Source: Geomicrobium halophilum | GTDB lineage: Bacteria > Bacillota > Bacilli > Bacillales > Marinococcaceae | Reading direction: 5' to 3' | Length of the DNA: 34,417 nt | NCBI RefSeq assembly: GCF_014207655.1 | Contig: NZ_JACHHJ010000005.1 | Location: 1 to 34,417 of the forward strand | In this document: positions 13,123 through 20,481 of the stretch, one piece after another | Layout: each line of letters begins with the position of its first letter | How positions within the stretch are numbered: position 1 is the stretch's first letter | Translations under genes and position numbers: made by a program | The notes under the pieces: model-generated | What the model saw: the letters and a program-made list of their open reading frames with translations, nothing else | What the model was told of the DNA's origin: nothing | Databases searched by the model: none

Positions 13123-15522
13123 GTGGTTACACTTGCCGAACATTATCAAGCTTTTAAAAATGATCGGTTGAATCAGCTGATCCTGAACATCAGGCGTTTT
13201 CGTGCAGCGCAATTAAGAGTGATGCTAGCCGATGGAACGGAGATGGACGTGGAAACATTCAATAAGGAAGTCTGGGTGCTTGGAGATGCCTATTTAGGGA
13301 ATGAAAAAATCGACGTCTATCAGCTGGATCATGAGAGGGATGTCGATAAGATCAGCGAATTAGAAGACGCGCTTCAAAATCAAACATTAACCTATAAGGG
13401 AAACGCTATGTGGGGCTCAGGAACAAGGGTTTTTGGTTCGATGTTAAAAGATGATGATGATAAAATCGATTTGATCCAAGATGCTTTAGCTATTTTGAAC
13501 GAAGAAGCGTATAACCCGGCGGAAAAGGCTTTACAAATTCAAAAAATCAAGGGCTTTGGTCCAAATATCTCTACTGGATTGGTAATGGTTTTCCATCCGG
13601 AACAATTCATGATTTACAATGAAAAATCAAAAGAGGCGTGTCGATTAATATACGGTGAAACTGATAATCTGGCGGATTTTCAGCAATATATGCAACAATT
13701 GAAAGAGGATTTACATATTGAAGATTTTCTGGAGTTGGATTTTTTCTTGTATTCGTGGTTGCGAAACGAGTCCGGGCGCTCAGATAATCAAATGGCCTTT
13801 CCGTTTTCTAACATATTCGCAAATGAGAAAGAGGCACAATGGGCGTTTGATTTTATCGCGGATGTGATGGGTAAGCTGGGGATCAACAGCTCGGATGATG
13901 AGCGTTTGTCGATGACTTATCGCAGGAACATGAATGGCATACATGTAAATTTTTGCCATTGGATTATATTAGGTGTGTACCGGTCGGGGGATTTACGTAT
14001 TCCATTGTTTCGGAAATATGAAGGTTTCCAGCAAATCGAAAGAATTGATTCTTTTGCCCAAAAAGAAAACGAACCGGAAGTTTCAGGTTTTAGGTGTTCG
14101 ATCGATCAATTAAATGATGAAATTCTAGAGGCACTTGATGAAACACTTATATTTATTGGTGAACGTTTTAGCCATTATTCGAAATCTCCTTTTAGAGTTC
14201 ATCATCTTTCAAAGCTTGCTCATGCAGTGTTTAAACCAGAAACCAGACCGCAATTATTGCAAGAAGGCATCGTCGATCATGAAGAGAATCGAAAAATTCC
14301 GGGAATAGTCAACTATTGGATCTTTCAAGGAAACTCCAATGTGTTTGATGTCATTGGGCATTTAAAAGAAGAAGGCGTACAGCCTTGGACAATAAATGCC
14401 CATCAGAACAAAATCAAGCCCGATGATAAAGTGATCGTTTGGATGACAGGTGCAGAGTCAGGTTGTTACGCCCTGGGAACGGTTGTTTCTGGGGTCTATG
14501 AAATTGAAGCAGGGGATTATAAGTGTGACTTGGAAATAGATTGGAAACTCATTGAAAATCCAATAATGAAAGAGGAAACAAAAGAAGAGGAAGCTTTACA
14601 AAATCTAAAAGTTGGAAATCAAGGGACGAATTTTCAGGCAACCCAAGAAGAGTATGAAGTGATGGTCCAATTAGCAGAGGCCAAAGTCCAGACAACCAGC
14701 CAAAATCCAGAATACACCATTGAAGATTTACAGGCTGAAACGGGCATGGTTGCTGTTAAAGTGAAGCGGTGGTTAAGATCCTTGCACCGAAAAGGGCAGG
14801 CGATTCTCTATGGTCCTCCCGGAACGGGAAAAACATATATGGCCGAGAAAATGGCCAAGCATTTAATCGGCGGGAATGACGGCTTTTATGAAATCGTGCA
14901 ATTTCATCCGGCATATGCCTACGAGGATTTCATCCAAGGCATACGTCCTGAAAAAACAGAAGATGGATTAGATTATCCGCTAAAAGATGGACGGTTTCTG
15001 GGGTTTTGTCAAAGAGCAAAAAGAAAGGAAGGCAATTGCGTTCTCATTATCGATGAGATCAATCGTGCCAATATCTCCCGTGTGTTTGGCGAATTGATGT
15101 TTTTATTGGAATACCGTGAACAAAAGATGTCACTTGCGGGTGGGGAGGAACTGAGTATCCCGCCGAACGTTAAAATTATCGGTACGATGAATACGGCCGA
15201 TCGATCAATTGCGATTATGGATAATGCGCTGCGTCGGCGTTTTGCTTTTCTATCATTGAGTCCGAATTATGATATTCTACGAAACTATCATCAGAAAGAC
15301 ATCGAAGGGCTCATTTCCACATTACAAGCAATTAATCGTCAGATCGGTGATGCAAATTTTGAATTAGGCATTTCATTTTTCTTGATGGAAAACCTGGATG
15401 AAGAGTTGGAAGATATCTGGAGAATGGAGATTGAACCTTATCTTGAAGAGTATTTCTTTGACCAGCCGGACAAAACTGAAATGTTTCGCTGGGAGCAAGT
15501 GAAGGATAGACTGCAGGTGTAA
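13123..15522 (+). CDS. mcrB: McrB-type AAA+ GTPase with internal EVE domain
   Basis: This is the motor subunit of a type IV (modification-dependent) restriction enzyme, about 799 residues. The N-terminal 240 residues are helical, with a helix-hairpin-helix-like segment (KIKGFGPNISTGLVMVF). A second uncharacterised region follows. Then an EVE domain (about 394-485) shows the diagnostic YWIFQGN, the W near VIVWMTGAESGCYALG, and GVYEI. The AAA+ core has Walker A GPPGTGKT (564-571), Walker B VLIIDEINRAN (640-650) and the McrB signature MNTADRSIAIMDNALRRRF. EVE and YTH-like domains read modified bases such as 5-methylcytosine. GTG 13123 is chosen because ACGGAGG lies about 9 bases upstream; the in-frame ATG 13084 has no SD. 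mcrC starts 4 bases after the stop. Confidence 0.93.
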   Translation: MVTLAEHYQAFKNDRLNQLILNIRRFRAAQLRVMLADGTEMDVETFNKEVWVLGDAYLGNEKIDVYQLDHERDVDKISELEDALQNQTLTYKGNAMWGSGTRVFGSMLKDDDDKIDLIQDALAILNEEAYNPAEKALQIQKIKGFGPNISTGLVMVFHPEQFMIYNEKSKEACRLIYGETDNLADFQQYMQQLKEDLHIEDFLELDFFLYSWLRNESGRSDNQMAFPFSNIFANEKEAQWAFDFIADVMGKLGINSSDDERLSMTYRRNMNGIHVNFCHWIILGVYRSGDLRIPLFRKYEGFQQIERIDSFAQKENEPEVSGFRCSIDQLNDEILEALDETLIFIGERFSHYSKSPFRVHHLSKLAHAVFKPETRPQLLQEGIVDHEENRKIPGIVNYWIFQGNSNVFDVIGHLKEEGVQPWTINAHQNKIKPDDKVIVWMTGAESGCYALGTVVSGVYEIEAGDYKCDLEIDWKLIENPIMKEETKEEEALQNLKVGNQGTNFQATQEEYEVMVQLAEAKVQTTSQNPEYTIEDLQAETGMVAVKVKRWLRSLHRKGQAILYGPPGTGKTYMAEKMAKHLIGGNDGFYEIVQFHPAYAYEDFIQGIRPEKTEDGLDYPLKDGRFLGFCQRAKRKEGNCVLIIDEINRANISRVFGELMFLLEYREQKMSLAGGEELSIPPNVKIIGTMNTADRSIAIMDNALRRRFAFLSLSPNYDILRNYHQKDIEGLISTLQAINRQIGDANFELGISFFLMENLDEELEDIWRMEIEPYLEEYFFDQPDKTEMFRWEQVKDRLQV

Positions 15523-15526
15523 TTTT

Positions 15527-16699
15527 ATGAAATGGTATCCGCTCACAGAGTATAAACCAGGTTATTTTACAACGTTGGCTGCAGGAGAAAAAGTATGGAG
15601 GAGTTATACTGATCAAATTTCAGTGGAGTTTCCGTCTCCGAAAACAGATGGAAAGTGGAAGCTTACGCCCCAAGGGTGGGTTGGTTTTCTTCCGCTTTCC
15701 AAAGAAGAAGGCATTCAGCTTCGCCCGAAAGTGCCGCTTGCCAACTTGTTTCAAATGTTGGAATACGCTTATCAGTTAAAGAGCTTTCATTTTTTGGATG
15801 GCTCGGTACAAAGCGAAACCGTCCAAAAGTTGTTTGAGCGGTTGGCTGTTCATTTGGCAACGCAGGTATCCACACGCACTAGAAAAGGGTTATATCGTCA
15901 GTATATGGACCAGATCGATGAAGGACCATTTTTACGCGGAAAGATGGATGTACAGCACCGCATTCGGAATGCCTGGAACGTGAATATTCGCAGTGAATAC
16001 CAGGAACACGAAGCTGACATTGAGGACAACAGAATTTTATTGTGGACGTTATATAAAATCATGCAAAGTGGCATATGCCGGGAACCATCGCTGCTAGTGC
16101 TACGGCACGCATATCGCGGCCTCAAAGACGCAGCATCCTTAACGCCGATGTCAGCATCAGCCTGCACAGGGAGAATTTACAACCGTCTGAATCAAGACTA
16201 CAAACCGATGCACGCCTTGTGCCGCTTCTTTTTGGAAAACATTGGCGCCCACCATACCCGCGGTGATCGCACGATGAGTCCTTTCATCGTAAATATGGCT
16301 CAACTCTTTGAAAGTTTTGTTGCAGAATGGTTGAAATTGCACTTGCCGAAAAACTATGAGTTGAAAACGCAAGAGAACGTGAAGCTTGGACAGGATGGAG
16401 CTGTTCGCTTTGCTATCGATCTTGTCATCTATGATAGGGAACTTGACAGGGTCAAATGCGTCGTGGATACGAAATACAAAAATACCGGAACTCCAGAATC
16501 TGCCGACGTTTCGCAGGTCGTCACCTATGCGGTAATGAAAGATTGCAAGGAAGCCGTGTTGTTGTACCCGACCGAAGACGTTGATCCTCTCGATGAATAT
16601 GTCGGAGATATACGGGTGAGAAGGCTCGGCTTTGATCTGTCGTGGAACTTGGAAGAGAGTGGAGAAAGATTTCTTAACACATTACTTGCTGGAGGTTAA
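15527..16699 (+). CDS. mcrC: McrC nuclease subunit
   Basis: The 390-residue McrC-family protein binds the McrB ring and carries the endonuclease. The N-terminal half (WVGFLPLSKEEGIQLRPKVPLANLFQMLEYAY) is the McrC-type McrB-contacting region. The C-terminal PD-(D/E)xK domain has AIDLVIYD (Asp near 298) and VVDTKYKN (Asp near 313, Lys two residues on), followed by QVVTYAVMKDCKEAVLLYP. It directly follows mcrB (4-base gap), so the pair is one operon. The C-terminal third is the part that survives as a fossil at 2700-3137. Confidence 0.92.
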   Translation: MKWYPLTEYKPGYFTTLAAGEKVWRSYTDQISVEFPSPKTDGKWKLTPQGWVGFLPLSKEEGIQLRPKVPLANLFQMLEYAYQLKSFHFLDGSVQSETVQKLFERLAVHLATQVSTRTRKGLYRQYMDQIDEGPFLRGKMDVQHRIRNAWNVNIRSEYQEHEADIEDNRILLWTLYKIMQSGICREPSLLVLRHAYRGLKDAASLTPMSASACTGRIYNRLNQDYKPMHALCRFFLENIGAHHTRGDRTMSPFIVNMAQLFESFVAEWLKLHLPKNYELKTQENVKLGQDGAVRFAIDLVIYDRELDRVKCVVDTKYKNTGTPESADVSQVVTYAVMKDCKEAVLLYPTEDVDPLDEYVGDIRVRRLGFDLSWNLEESGERFLNTLLAGG

Positions 16700-16703
16700 G
16701 CGA

Positions 16704-17287
16704 ATGTACAAGACATTTTCCAAAGAAATGATGGAGCAATGGCAGTATTACGTCTACATTTATGTAGACCCGGATACGCTAGAGATCTTTTATGTCGGAA
16801 AAGGAAATCGGGCATTTTCACATTTAGAGGACAAGTCAGATACAGCGAATAACCAAGGATAGAAATCCTCATCCATGGGTTGGAAGAAGAGCTGACAGCG
16901 TTGCAGCGATTAATGGCTCAATTAAAAAGTGGATGTAGAAGAACCAGCGCTGCTTATACGTCTAACGGACAGTTTTCGTTTTGAAATGAGTGAAGTTGAA
17001 CTTTAGGATGCCGAGCGTGGCACTTGGAGAATAGGAGAAAGACGCAATAAAATAAAATACGTCTTAGCTGTCATGACGGTGTCGTGCAAGAAGTTTATCA
17101 AGTCGCCACATGGCTACCTGCCGGATCAACGTTCTTCTCTAGAGGAATGTTGGATGACAGCCCGGGAAGATGGGAATTTGTAGGCCAAAAAGCCCCTGAA
17201 GAAATACGAAATAAAGACAACGACCACTCCGTTGAACATCTCTTTCCGAAAAGCGCGCAAAATCCAATTAAGTATGTGAATGTGTAA
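16704..17287 (+). pseudogene. Broken LEM-3-like GIY-YIG nuclease gene
   Basis: ATG 16704 with GGAGG upstream opens MYKTFSKEMMEQWQYYVYIYVDP..FYVGKGNRAFSHL, a clear LEM-3-type GIY-YIG N-terminus (YVYIYV / FYVGKG), but stops at 16862. Further fragments in other frames continue the family pattern in order: IEILIHGLEEELTALQRL, VDVEEPALLIRLTDSFRFEMSEVEL, a stop, RGTWRIGERRNKIKYVLAV, then DGVVQEVYQVATWLPAGSTF..GRWEFVGQKAPEEIR..SVEHLFPKSAQNPIKYVNV to a stop at 17285-17287. At least three frameshifts or stops inactivate it. It begins 4 bases after mcrC, so it was the third gene of that operon. Confidence 0.8.
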
Positions 17288-17315
17288 GCCGATTCACTCG
17301 CGACCCTTTTTTCAG

Positions 17316-17345
17316 TTGCATGTTTGCTCATGTGCATAGTATAAT
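17316..17345 (+). promoter_or_regulatory. Promoter of antisense RNA B
   Basis: TTGCAT (17316-17321) and TATAAT (17340-17345) are 18 bases apart, with GCATAGTATAAT conserved relative to copy A. Confidence 0.6.
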
Positions 17346-17351
17346 AAATTA

Positions 17352-17491
17352 AAGGAAGCATAATCTAAAAAAGACCGCTGGTGCGGCTACACCAACGGTC
17401 CCAACAGAACTTGTACTACTTAAAGTGCAGTTCACCTAAACAAGGTGACTACCCCTTCAAGCTTATCCGGCTCGGGGTTGTCACTTTTTTT
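17352..17491 (+). ncRNA. Antisense antitoxin RNA B (RatA-like arrangement)
   Basis: The predicted transcript of about 140 nt ends at the hairpin GTGACTACCCC / GGGGTTGTCAC followed by T7. It overlaps the 3' end and 3' untranslated region of toxin B on the other strand, and its sequence closely follows RNA A. Confidence 0.6.
17368..17400 (-). terminator. Terminator of toxin B mRNA
   Basis: On the minus strand GACCGTTGGTG pairs with CACCAGCGGTC across a short loop and is followed by T6. This is a strong intrinsic terminator. Confidence 0.75.
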
Positions 17492-17570
17492 CATTGTCTT
17501 CTTTTTTGACAATAAAATAGACGAGCGTCGAAATTGCTGTGCAAAGCATCAGCGCTTCATACACTGTCAT
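17481..17570 (-). CDS. Holin-like type I toxin B (29 residues)
   Basis: The small membrane peptide MTVYEALMLCTAISTLVYFI plus a charged tail (VKKEDNEKK) has the pattern of putative holin-like toxins of Bacillales (TxpA/BsrG type): about 19 residues able to span the membrane, then basic and acidic residues. GGAGGTGA lies 7 bases before ATG 17570. The stop falls in the T run of the antisense terminator on the other strand. The 5' leader carries a 13-base segment exactly complementary to the 3' untranslated region, as expected of type I toxin messages that fold into an untranslatable form. This appears to be the only copy with a native-length frame. Confidence 0.65.
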   Translation of the reverse strand: MTVYEALMLCTAISTLVYFIVKKEDNEKK

Positions 17571-17700
17571 AAGCATTCACCTCCTCTCACCCATAAGAGC
17601 TGGGAAGAAAGGAAGGTGAACTGCACCCCGAGCACATTCTGTTGTGATTGTAGTATACCATTGTTTTCTAGCAACTTGGAGATAAAATTCTATTATTTAA
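17571..17700 (-). promoter_or_regulatory. Promoter and leader of toxin B
   Basis: Reading the minus strand, a TATACT -10 (about 17657-17662) is preceded by weak -35 sequence. The leader holds GTGCTCGGGGTGCAGTTCACC-like sequence before the SD. AGGTGAACTGCAC on the plus strand at 17614-17626 is the exact complement of 17425-17437. Confidence 0.5.
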
Positions 17701-17792
17701 TATTGACTCCTCTATATTACCTCCACACCCTAGCAAATACTCCCTCGCTGTCGAAATTCCGGTAAGAAGAAAAACAAAGAATTGCTGTTCCC

Positions 17793-17823
17793 TGACAGAA
17801 GTTGTCACCTTGGCAGCTATAAT
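17793..17823 (+). promoter_or_regulatory. Shared defence promoter module, helicase-operon copy
   Basis: TGACA-N5-TGTCA lies at 17793-17807, then 10 bases, then TATAAT at 17818-17823. The 15-bp dyad is identical in all positions, including the spacer GAAGT, to the one before mcrB, although the flanks differ. Confidence 0.65.
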
Positions 17824-17935
17824 TACAGTTGAGTGAATATGGCACGAACGAGGAGAAGATCCTCATAAAATATTTTTTTCTGTTTGCTGCGGTAATCACA
17901 GGTTGTAACACTGAAGTCGAAGGTCATTACTACAA

Positions 17936-18282
17936 ATGAGTATTCGAAAAAAGGATTGTATACACTTGGTCGACCGTTTAGATGAAAAGAGCACTTATGA
18001 CTTTTTAAAATTCTTAATCGACTCGGCTTCTTCTTTAAAACAACGGTTGGGACGATCTGATCGAAAGGCCGATAGTCATCATATGCTGAAACTCTATCCA
18101 ACCAATGAAGATAGTTTATTGCAGTCTTTGGTTGGATGGAACTTAATCTGGAAGGATGGAGCGAGCCTACAAAAGGGTATGCTCTCCCTTATGATATCCT
18201 TTTCCAGCAAGTTATTTCAATTTGTGCCGAAACGAACGGTATCACCGCAGAAAACTTAATCACGGCCATTAAAAGGAATTAA
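17936..18282 (+). pseudogene. Frameshifted small gene of unknown function
   Basis: ATG 17936 opens MSIRKKDCIHLVDRLDEKSTYDFLKFLIDSA, recalling short helical proteins of the DUF2281/antitoxin kind, and stays open to 18259. From about 18115 a second frame looks more protein-like (WMELNLEGWSEPTKGYALPYDILFQQVISICAETNG) and ends at 18280-18282, suggesting one gene broken by a frameshift. It is the first frame after the promoter module at 17793. Confidence 0.45.
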
Positions 18283-18291
18283 ATCTTTTTT

Positions 18292-18974
18292 TCGTTTAAC
18301 AGGGAACAGGTCCAAACATATCAAACGTAGAATTTTATTCAAGGCGATAATTTTATCTTGGCGGGAAAGCTATGAACCATTAAGGAAATCAATGAGGATA
18401 CCAATAAAATCCACGTGACACCCGCGGTAGATGGAAACCCTCCCCGATACGCTAGTGTTAAAGGCAAAATGCATCCTAAGATCGGGGAGAAGATGCCGCC
18501 ATATTATATGGGAATGAAACCTTTGCATATTTAGATCGGAATGCACAAGCCATGCTTGACGATCAAAGGCATAAGTATCATGAAGCAAAGCTTTCTGAGT
18601 ATCAGTGACCCTTATGGATTCAGAATAATGGCTGGATACTGGAAACATTTTTAGGCACAAGAATAACCCGGACATTGGCATGGATGTTGAAAACCCTGGG
18701 GGCTGAGGTTGCAAGGGTTGAAGACTACAAAATAGAGGGGCGCCAACTGTAGACATTGAAGACAAATGGCAAGAATTGAAGGTAGTTGAGTGGAACTATA
18801 ACAAACTATCGTGAAAGTTTCATGTAAAAATATAGCCGATATCTGCCGGGGTCTTTATATCACCAATTGCATGAAGCCCATGAAGTAGACTTGGCAGGGG
18901 CGTTAGACTTTCTACAAAACAGGAAAATTAAGATCATTCAGCAAACAAAGGAAGAGGAGGAAGCCAACCGATGA
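18292..18974 (+). pseudogene. C-terminal remnant of a DEAD/DEAH-box helicase
   Basis: Fragments in several frames run in order. DNFILAGKAWTI-like and INEDTNKIHVTPAVDGNPPRYASVKGKMHPKIGEKM resemble the post-helicase domain of large Lhr-type DEAD/DEAH helicases. YGNETFAYLDRNAQAMLDDQRHKYHEAKLSEYQ, then WILETFLGTRITRTLAWMLKTLGAEV, then a C-terminal DLAGALDFLQNRKIKIIQQTKEEEEANR with a stop at 18972-18974 follow. The helicase motor is missing. The stop overlaps the ATG of the next small gene (ATGA), which argues for a former operon. Which defence system it belonged to is not clear. Confidence 0.65.
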
Positions 18975-19117
18975 ATAGCTTCCGAAGTTTTCTGTATAAG
19001 TTCGCGCGTATTCTTGGGGATGTTAACGCGGTAAAGAAAGGGAGAGTAGGCAAACGTGTAGGCCGACGTGTGGCCGGTCGGGCAACAGGAAAGACCATGA
19101 GAAAATTATTCAAGTAG
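18971..19117 (+). CDS. Small basic protein (48 residues) downstream of the helicase relic
   Basis: The intact frame MNSFRSFLYKFARILGDVNAVKKGRVGKRVGRRVAGRATGKTMRKLFK is strongly basic and likely helical. Short proteins with the pattern LYK-AR-LGD-NA-KG-GKR-RR occur in many bacterial genomes, and I know of no assigned role. It starts in a 4-base ATGA overlap with the helicase relic and is followed by a good terminator at 19124-19147. The charge suggests nucleic acid binding. It survives although its upstream partner is broken. Confidence 0.7.
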   Translation: MNSFRSFLYKFARILGDVNAVKKGRVGKRVGRRVAGRATGKTMRKLFK

Positions 19118-19123
19118 TCCGTT

Positions 19124-19147
19124 GCTCCCCTTGAAGGGGTGCTTTTT
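19124..19147 (+). terminator. Rho-independent terminator
   Basis: GCTCCCCT and AGGGGTGC form a stem with a 3-base loop and one mismatch, followed by T5. It separates the decayed helicase operon from the BREX promoter. Confidence 0.75.
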
Positions 19148-19176
19148 AATATAAAAGTTAAAGAATTGATGCTCTC

Positions 19177-19207
19177 TGACGCTAATTGTCACCTTGATGC
19201 TTACAAT
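19177..19207 (+). promoter_or_regulatory. Shared defence promoter module, BREX copy
   Basis: TGACG-N5-TGTCA (19177-19191), 10 bases, then TACAAT (19202-19207). Half-sites and spacing match the modules at 13029 and 17793, with one changed half-site base, a different spacer (CTAAT) and a weaker -10. CACCTTG after the dyad is shared with the copy at 17793. Confidence 0.6.
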
Positions 19208-19289
19208 ATAAGATGATCGTTTTACTAATTTCTTTCGTCAATTTACAATGGAGATAAAGTATAGGATTTATAGGACAGGAGGTTGTTCG

Positions 19290-19901
19290 GTGCCTGAATT
19301 AAACATGTATCGCACCGTTCTAAATACTCGACCACTATTGTTTGAAGAGACAAGAATTGTAGCCGTAGAAATGCTGGCAAAGAAGGCGGAAGACGAGATG
19401 TTAGAGAAAATCATTGATGAGAATTTATTTCAGCAACGATCGGAAAAAAGAATCATATCGTTCTTCCATGAGATATGGAAGCGTCTTGAACAGGCCGATA
19501 CATACTATTTAACAACCATAGCGACAGGAGACCGTCATCAAGCCAAAATCGTGTTGTTCATCTTAATCCTTAAGCAAGATCGTCTCTTTTTTGAGTTTAT
19601 GAACGAGGTATGGCTGGATAAGTTTCAGCGTGGTGACTTTCAGCTAACAGCATTTGACATTCGTAGTTTTTTTGCACAAAAAGCTGAACAAAGCGATCAA
19701 GTCGGTCGTTGGACAGAACCTACCCTTAAACGTTTACAAACAGCGTATACCGCCATCCTTTATCAAGTTGGATTTACCATTAAGAAAGGACTCCCGACTG
19801 AATTGGTGGCACCACTGCTCACACCTCAGCTGGATGAATTTATAAAAAGGCATGAAAATAGTCGCATTGCAACCATTGTACGAGGGGGGATTGCTCCATG
19901 A
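19290..19901 (+). CDS. brxA: BREX protein BrxA (DUF1819)
   Basis: First gene of a type 1-like BREX operon. The 203-residue product is rich in helices and matches the BrxA/DUF1819 pattern (LLFEETRIVAVEMLAKK, KRLEQADTYYLTTIATGDRHQAKIVLFILILKQDRLFFEFMNEVW). BrxA is a small DNA-binding fold protein (NusB-like) needed for BREX defence in some systems. GTG 19290 is chosen because AGGAGG lies at 19277-19282; ATG 19248 in the same frame has no SD. The stop overlaps the brxB start by 4 bases. Confidence 0.9.
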   Translation: MPELNMYRTVLNTRPLLFEETRIVAVEMLAKKAEDEMLEKIIDENLFQQRSEKRIISFFHEIWKRLEQADTYYLTTIATGDRHQAKIVLFILILKQDRLFFEFMNEVWLDKFQRGDFQLTAFDIRSFFAQKAEQSDQVGRWTEPTLKRLQTAYTAILYQVGFTIKKGLPTELVAPLLTPQLDEFIKRHENSRIATIVRGGIAP

Positions 19902-20467
19902 CCCGTCCGATTAATAAACGTTTTGATCAATTAACAGAAGCGCTTCAACATCCGAACTTCGGACGGCCATCTGGAAAGGGAAATGAAGTCGGCTTTCATA
20001 TCTTTGATTATGATCCGAAAGATGAATGGCTCGTCCGCGATCATGTGCAGTGGATAAAGGATCGGTTTTCGCTTCCTGTTAAGGAATTTGATCTATGGGA
20101 AGTGACAATTGATATCCTTAAAAGCAAAGGATTTCTCGAAAAATCATTCGAAATCGAAAAGCGCGATGGTAGTGAACGAGTGTATGCTGCGATTAAAAGC
20201 ACATTGCGACTAGCCACAAAGGAAGATTTAATCCGTAAGTATGTGAGGGATCACATTCAACCAGATGATATTGTTTTCATCACTGGGGTAGGGCGAGTGT
20301 ATCCATTGGTGCGCGCGCATACAGTTTTGAACAACTTACAAGGCGTTTTAGAGAAAAATACACTCGTGATGTTTTATCCAGGCACATACAATGGCGGGAC
20401 ATTACAATTGTTTAATACGTTGTTGGACGATAACTATTACCGGGCGTTTCAAATCGTAGAACGATAG
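19898..20467 (+). CDS. brxB: BREX protein BrxB (DUF1788)
   Basis: This 189-residue protein has the DUF1788 core: FHIFDYDPKDEWLVRDHVQWIKD, IKSTLRLATKEDLIRKYVRDHIQPDDIVFITGVGRVYPLVRAHTVLNNLQ and VMFYPGTYNGGTLQLFNTLLDDNYYRAFQI. BrxB is a core component of type 1 BREX with no known catalytic activity; it probably bridges the other subunits. An ATGA overlap couples it to brxA, and brxC begins 14 bases after the stop. Confidence 0.92.
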   Translation: MTRPINKRFDQLTEALQHPNFGRPSGKGNEVGFHIFDYDPKDEWLVRDHVQWIKDRFSLPVKEFDLWEVTIDILKSKGFLEKSFEIEKRDGSERVYAAIKSTLRLATKEDLIRKYVRDHIQPDDIVFITGVGRVYPLVRAHTVLNNLQGVLEKNTLVMFYPGTYNGGTLQLFNTLLDDNYYRAFQIVER

Positions 20468-20481
20468 AAAGGGGCAACGAG

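Noticed and set aside
18370-18765. Minus-strand 131-codon frame as a gene
   Set aside because: It lies antisense to the recognisable helicase remnant, has no SD, and its residues resemble no family.
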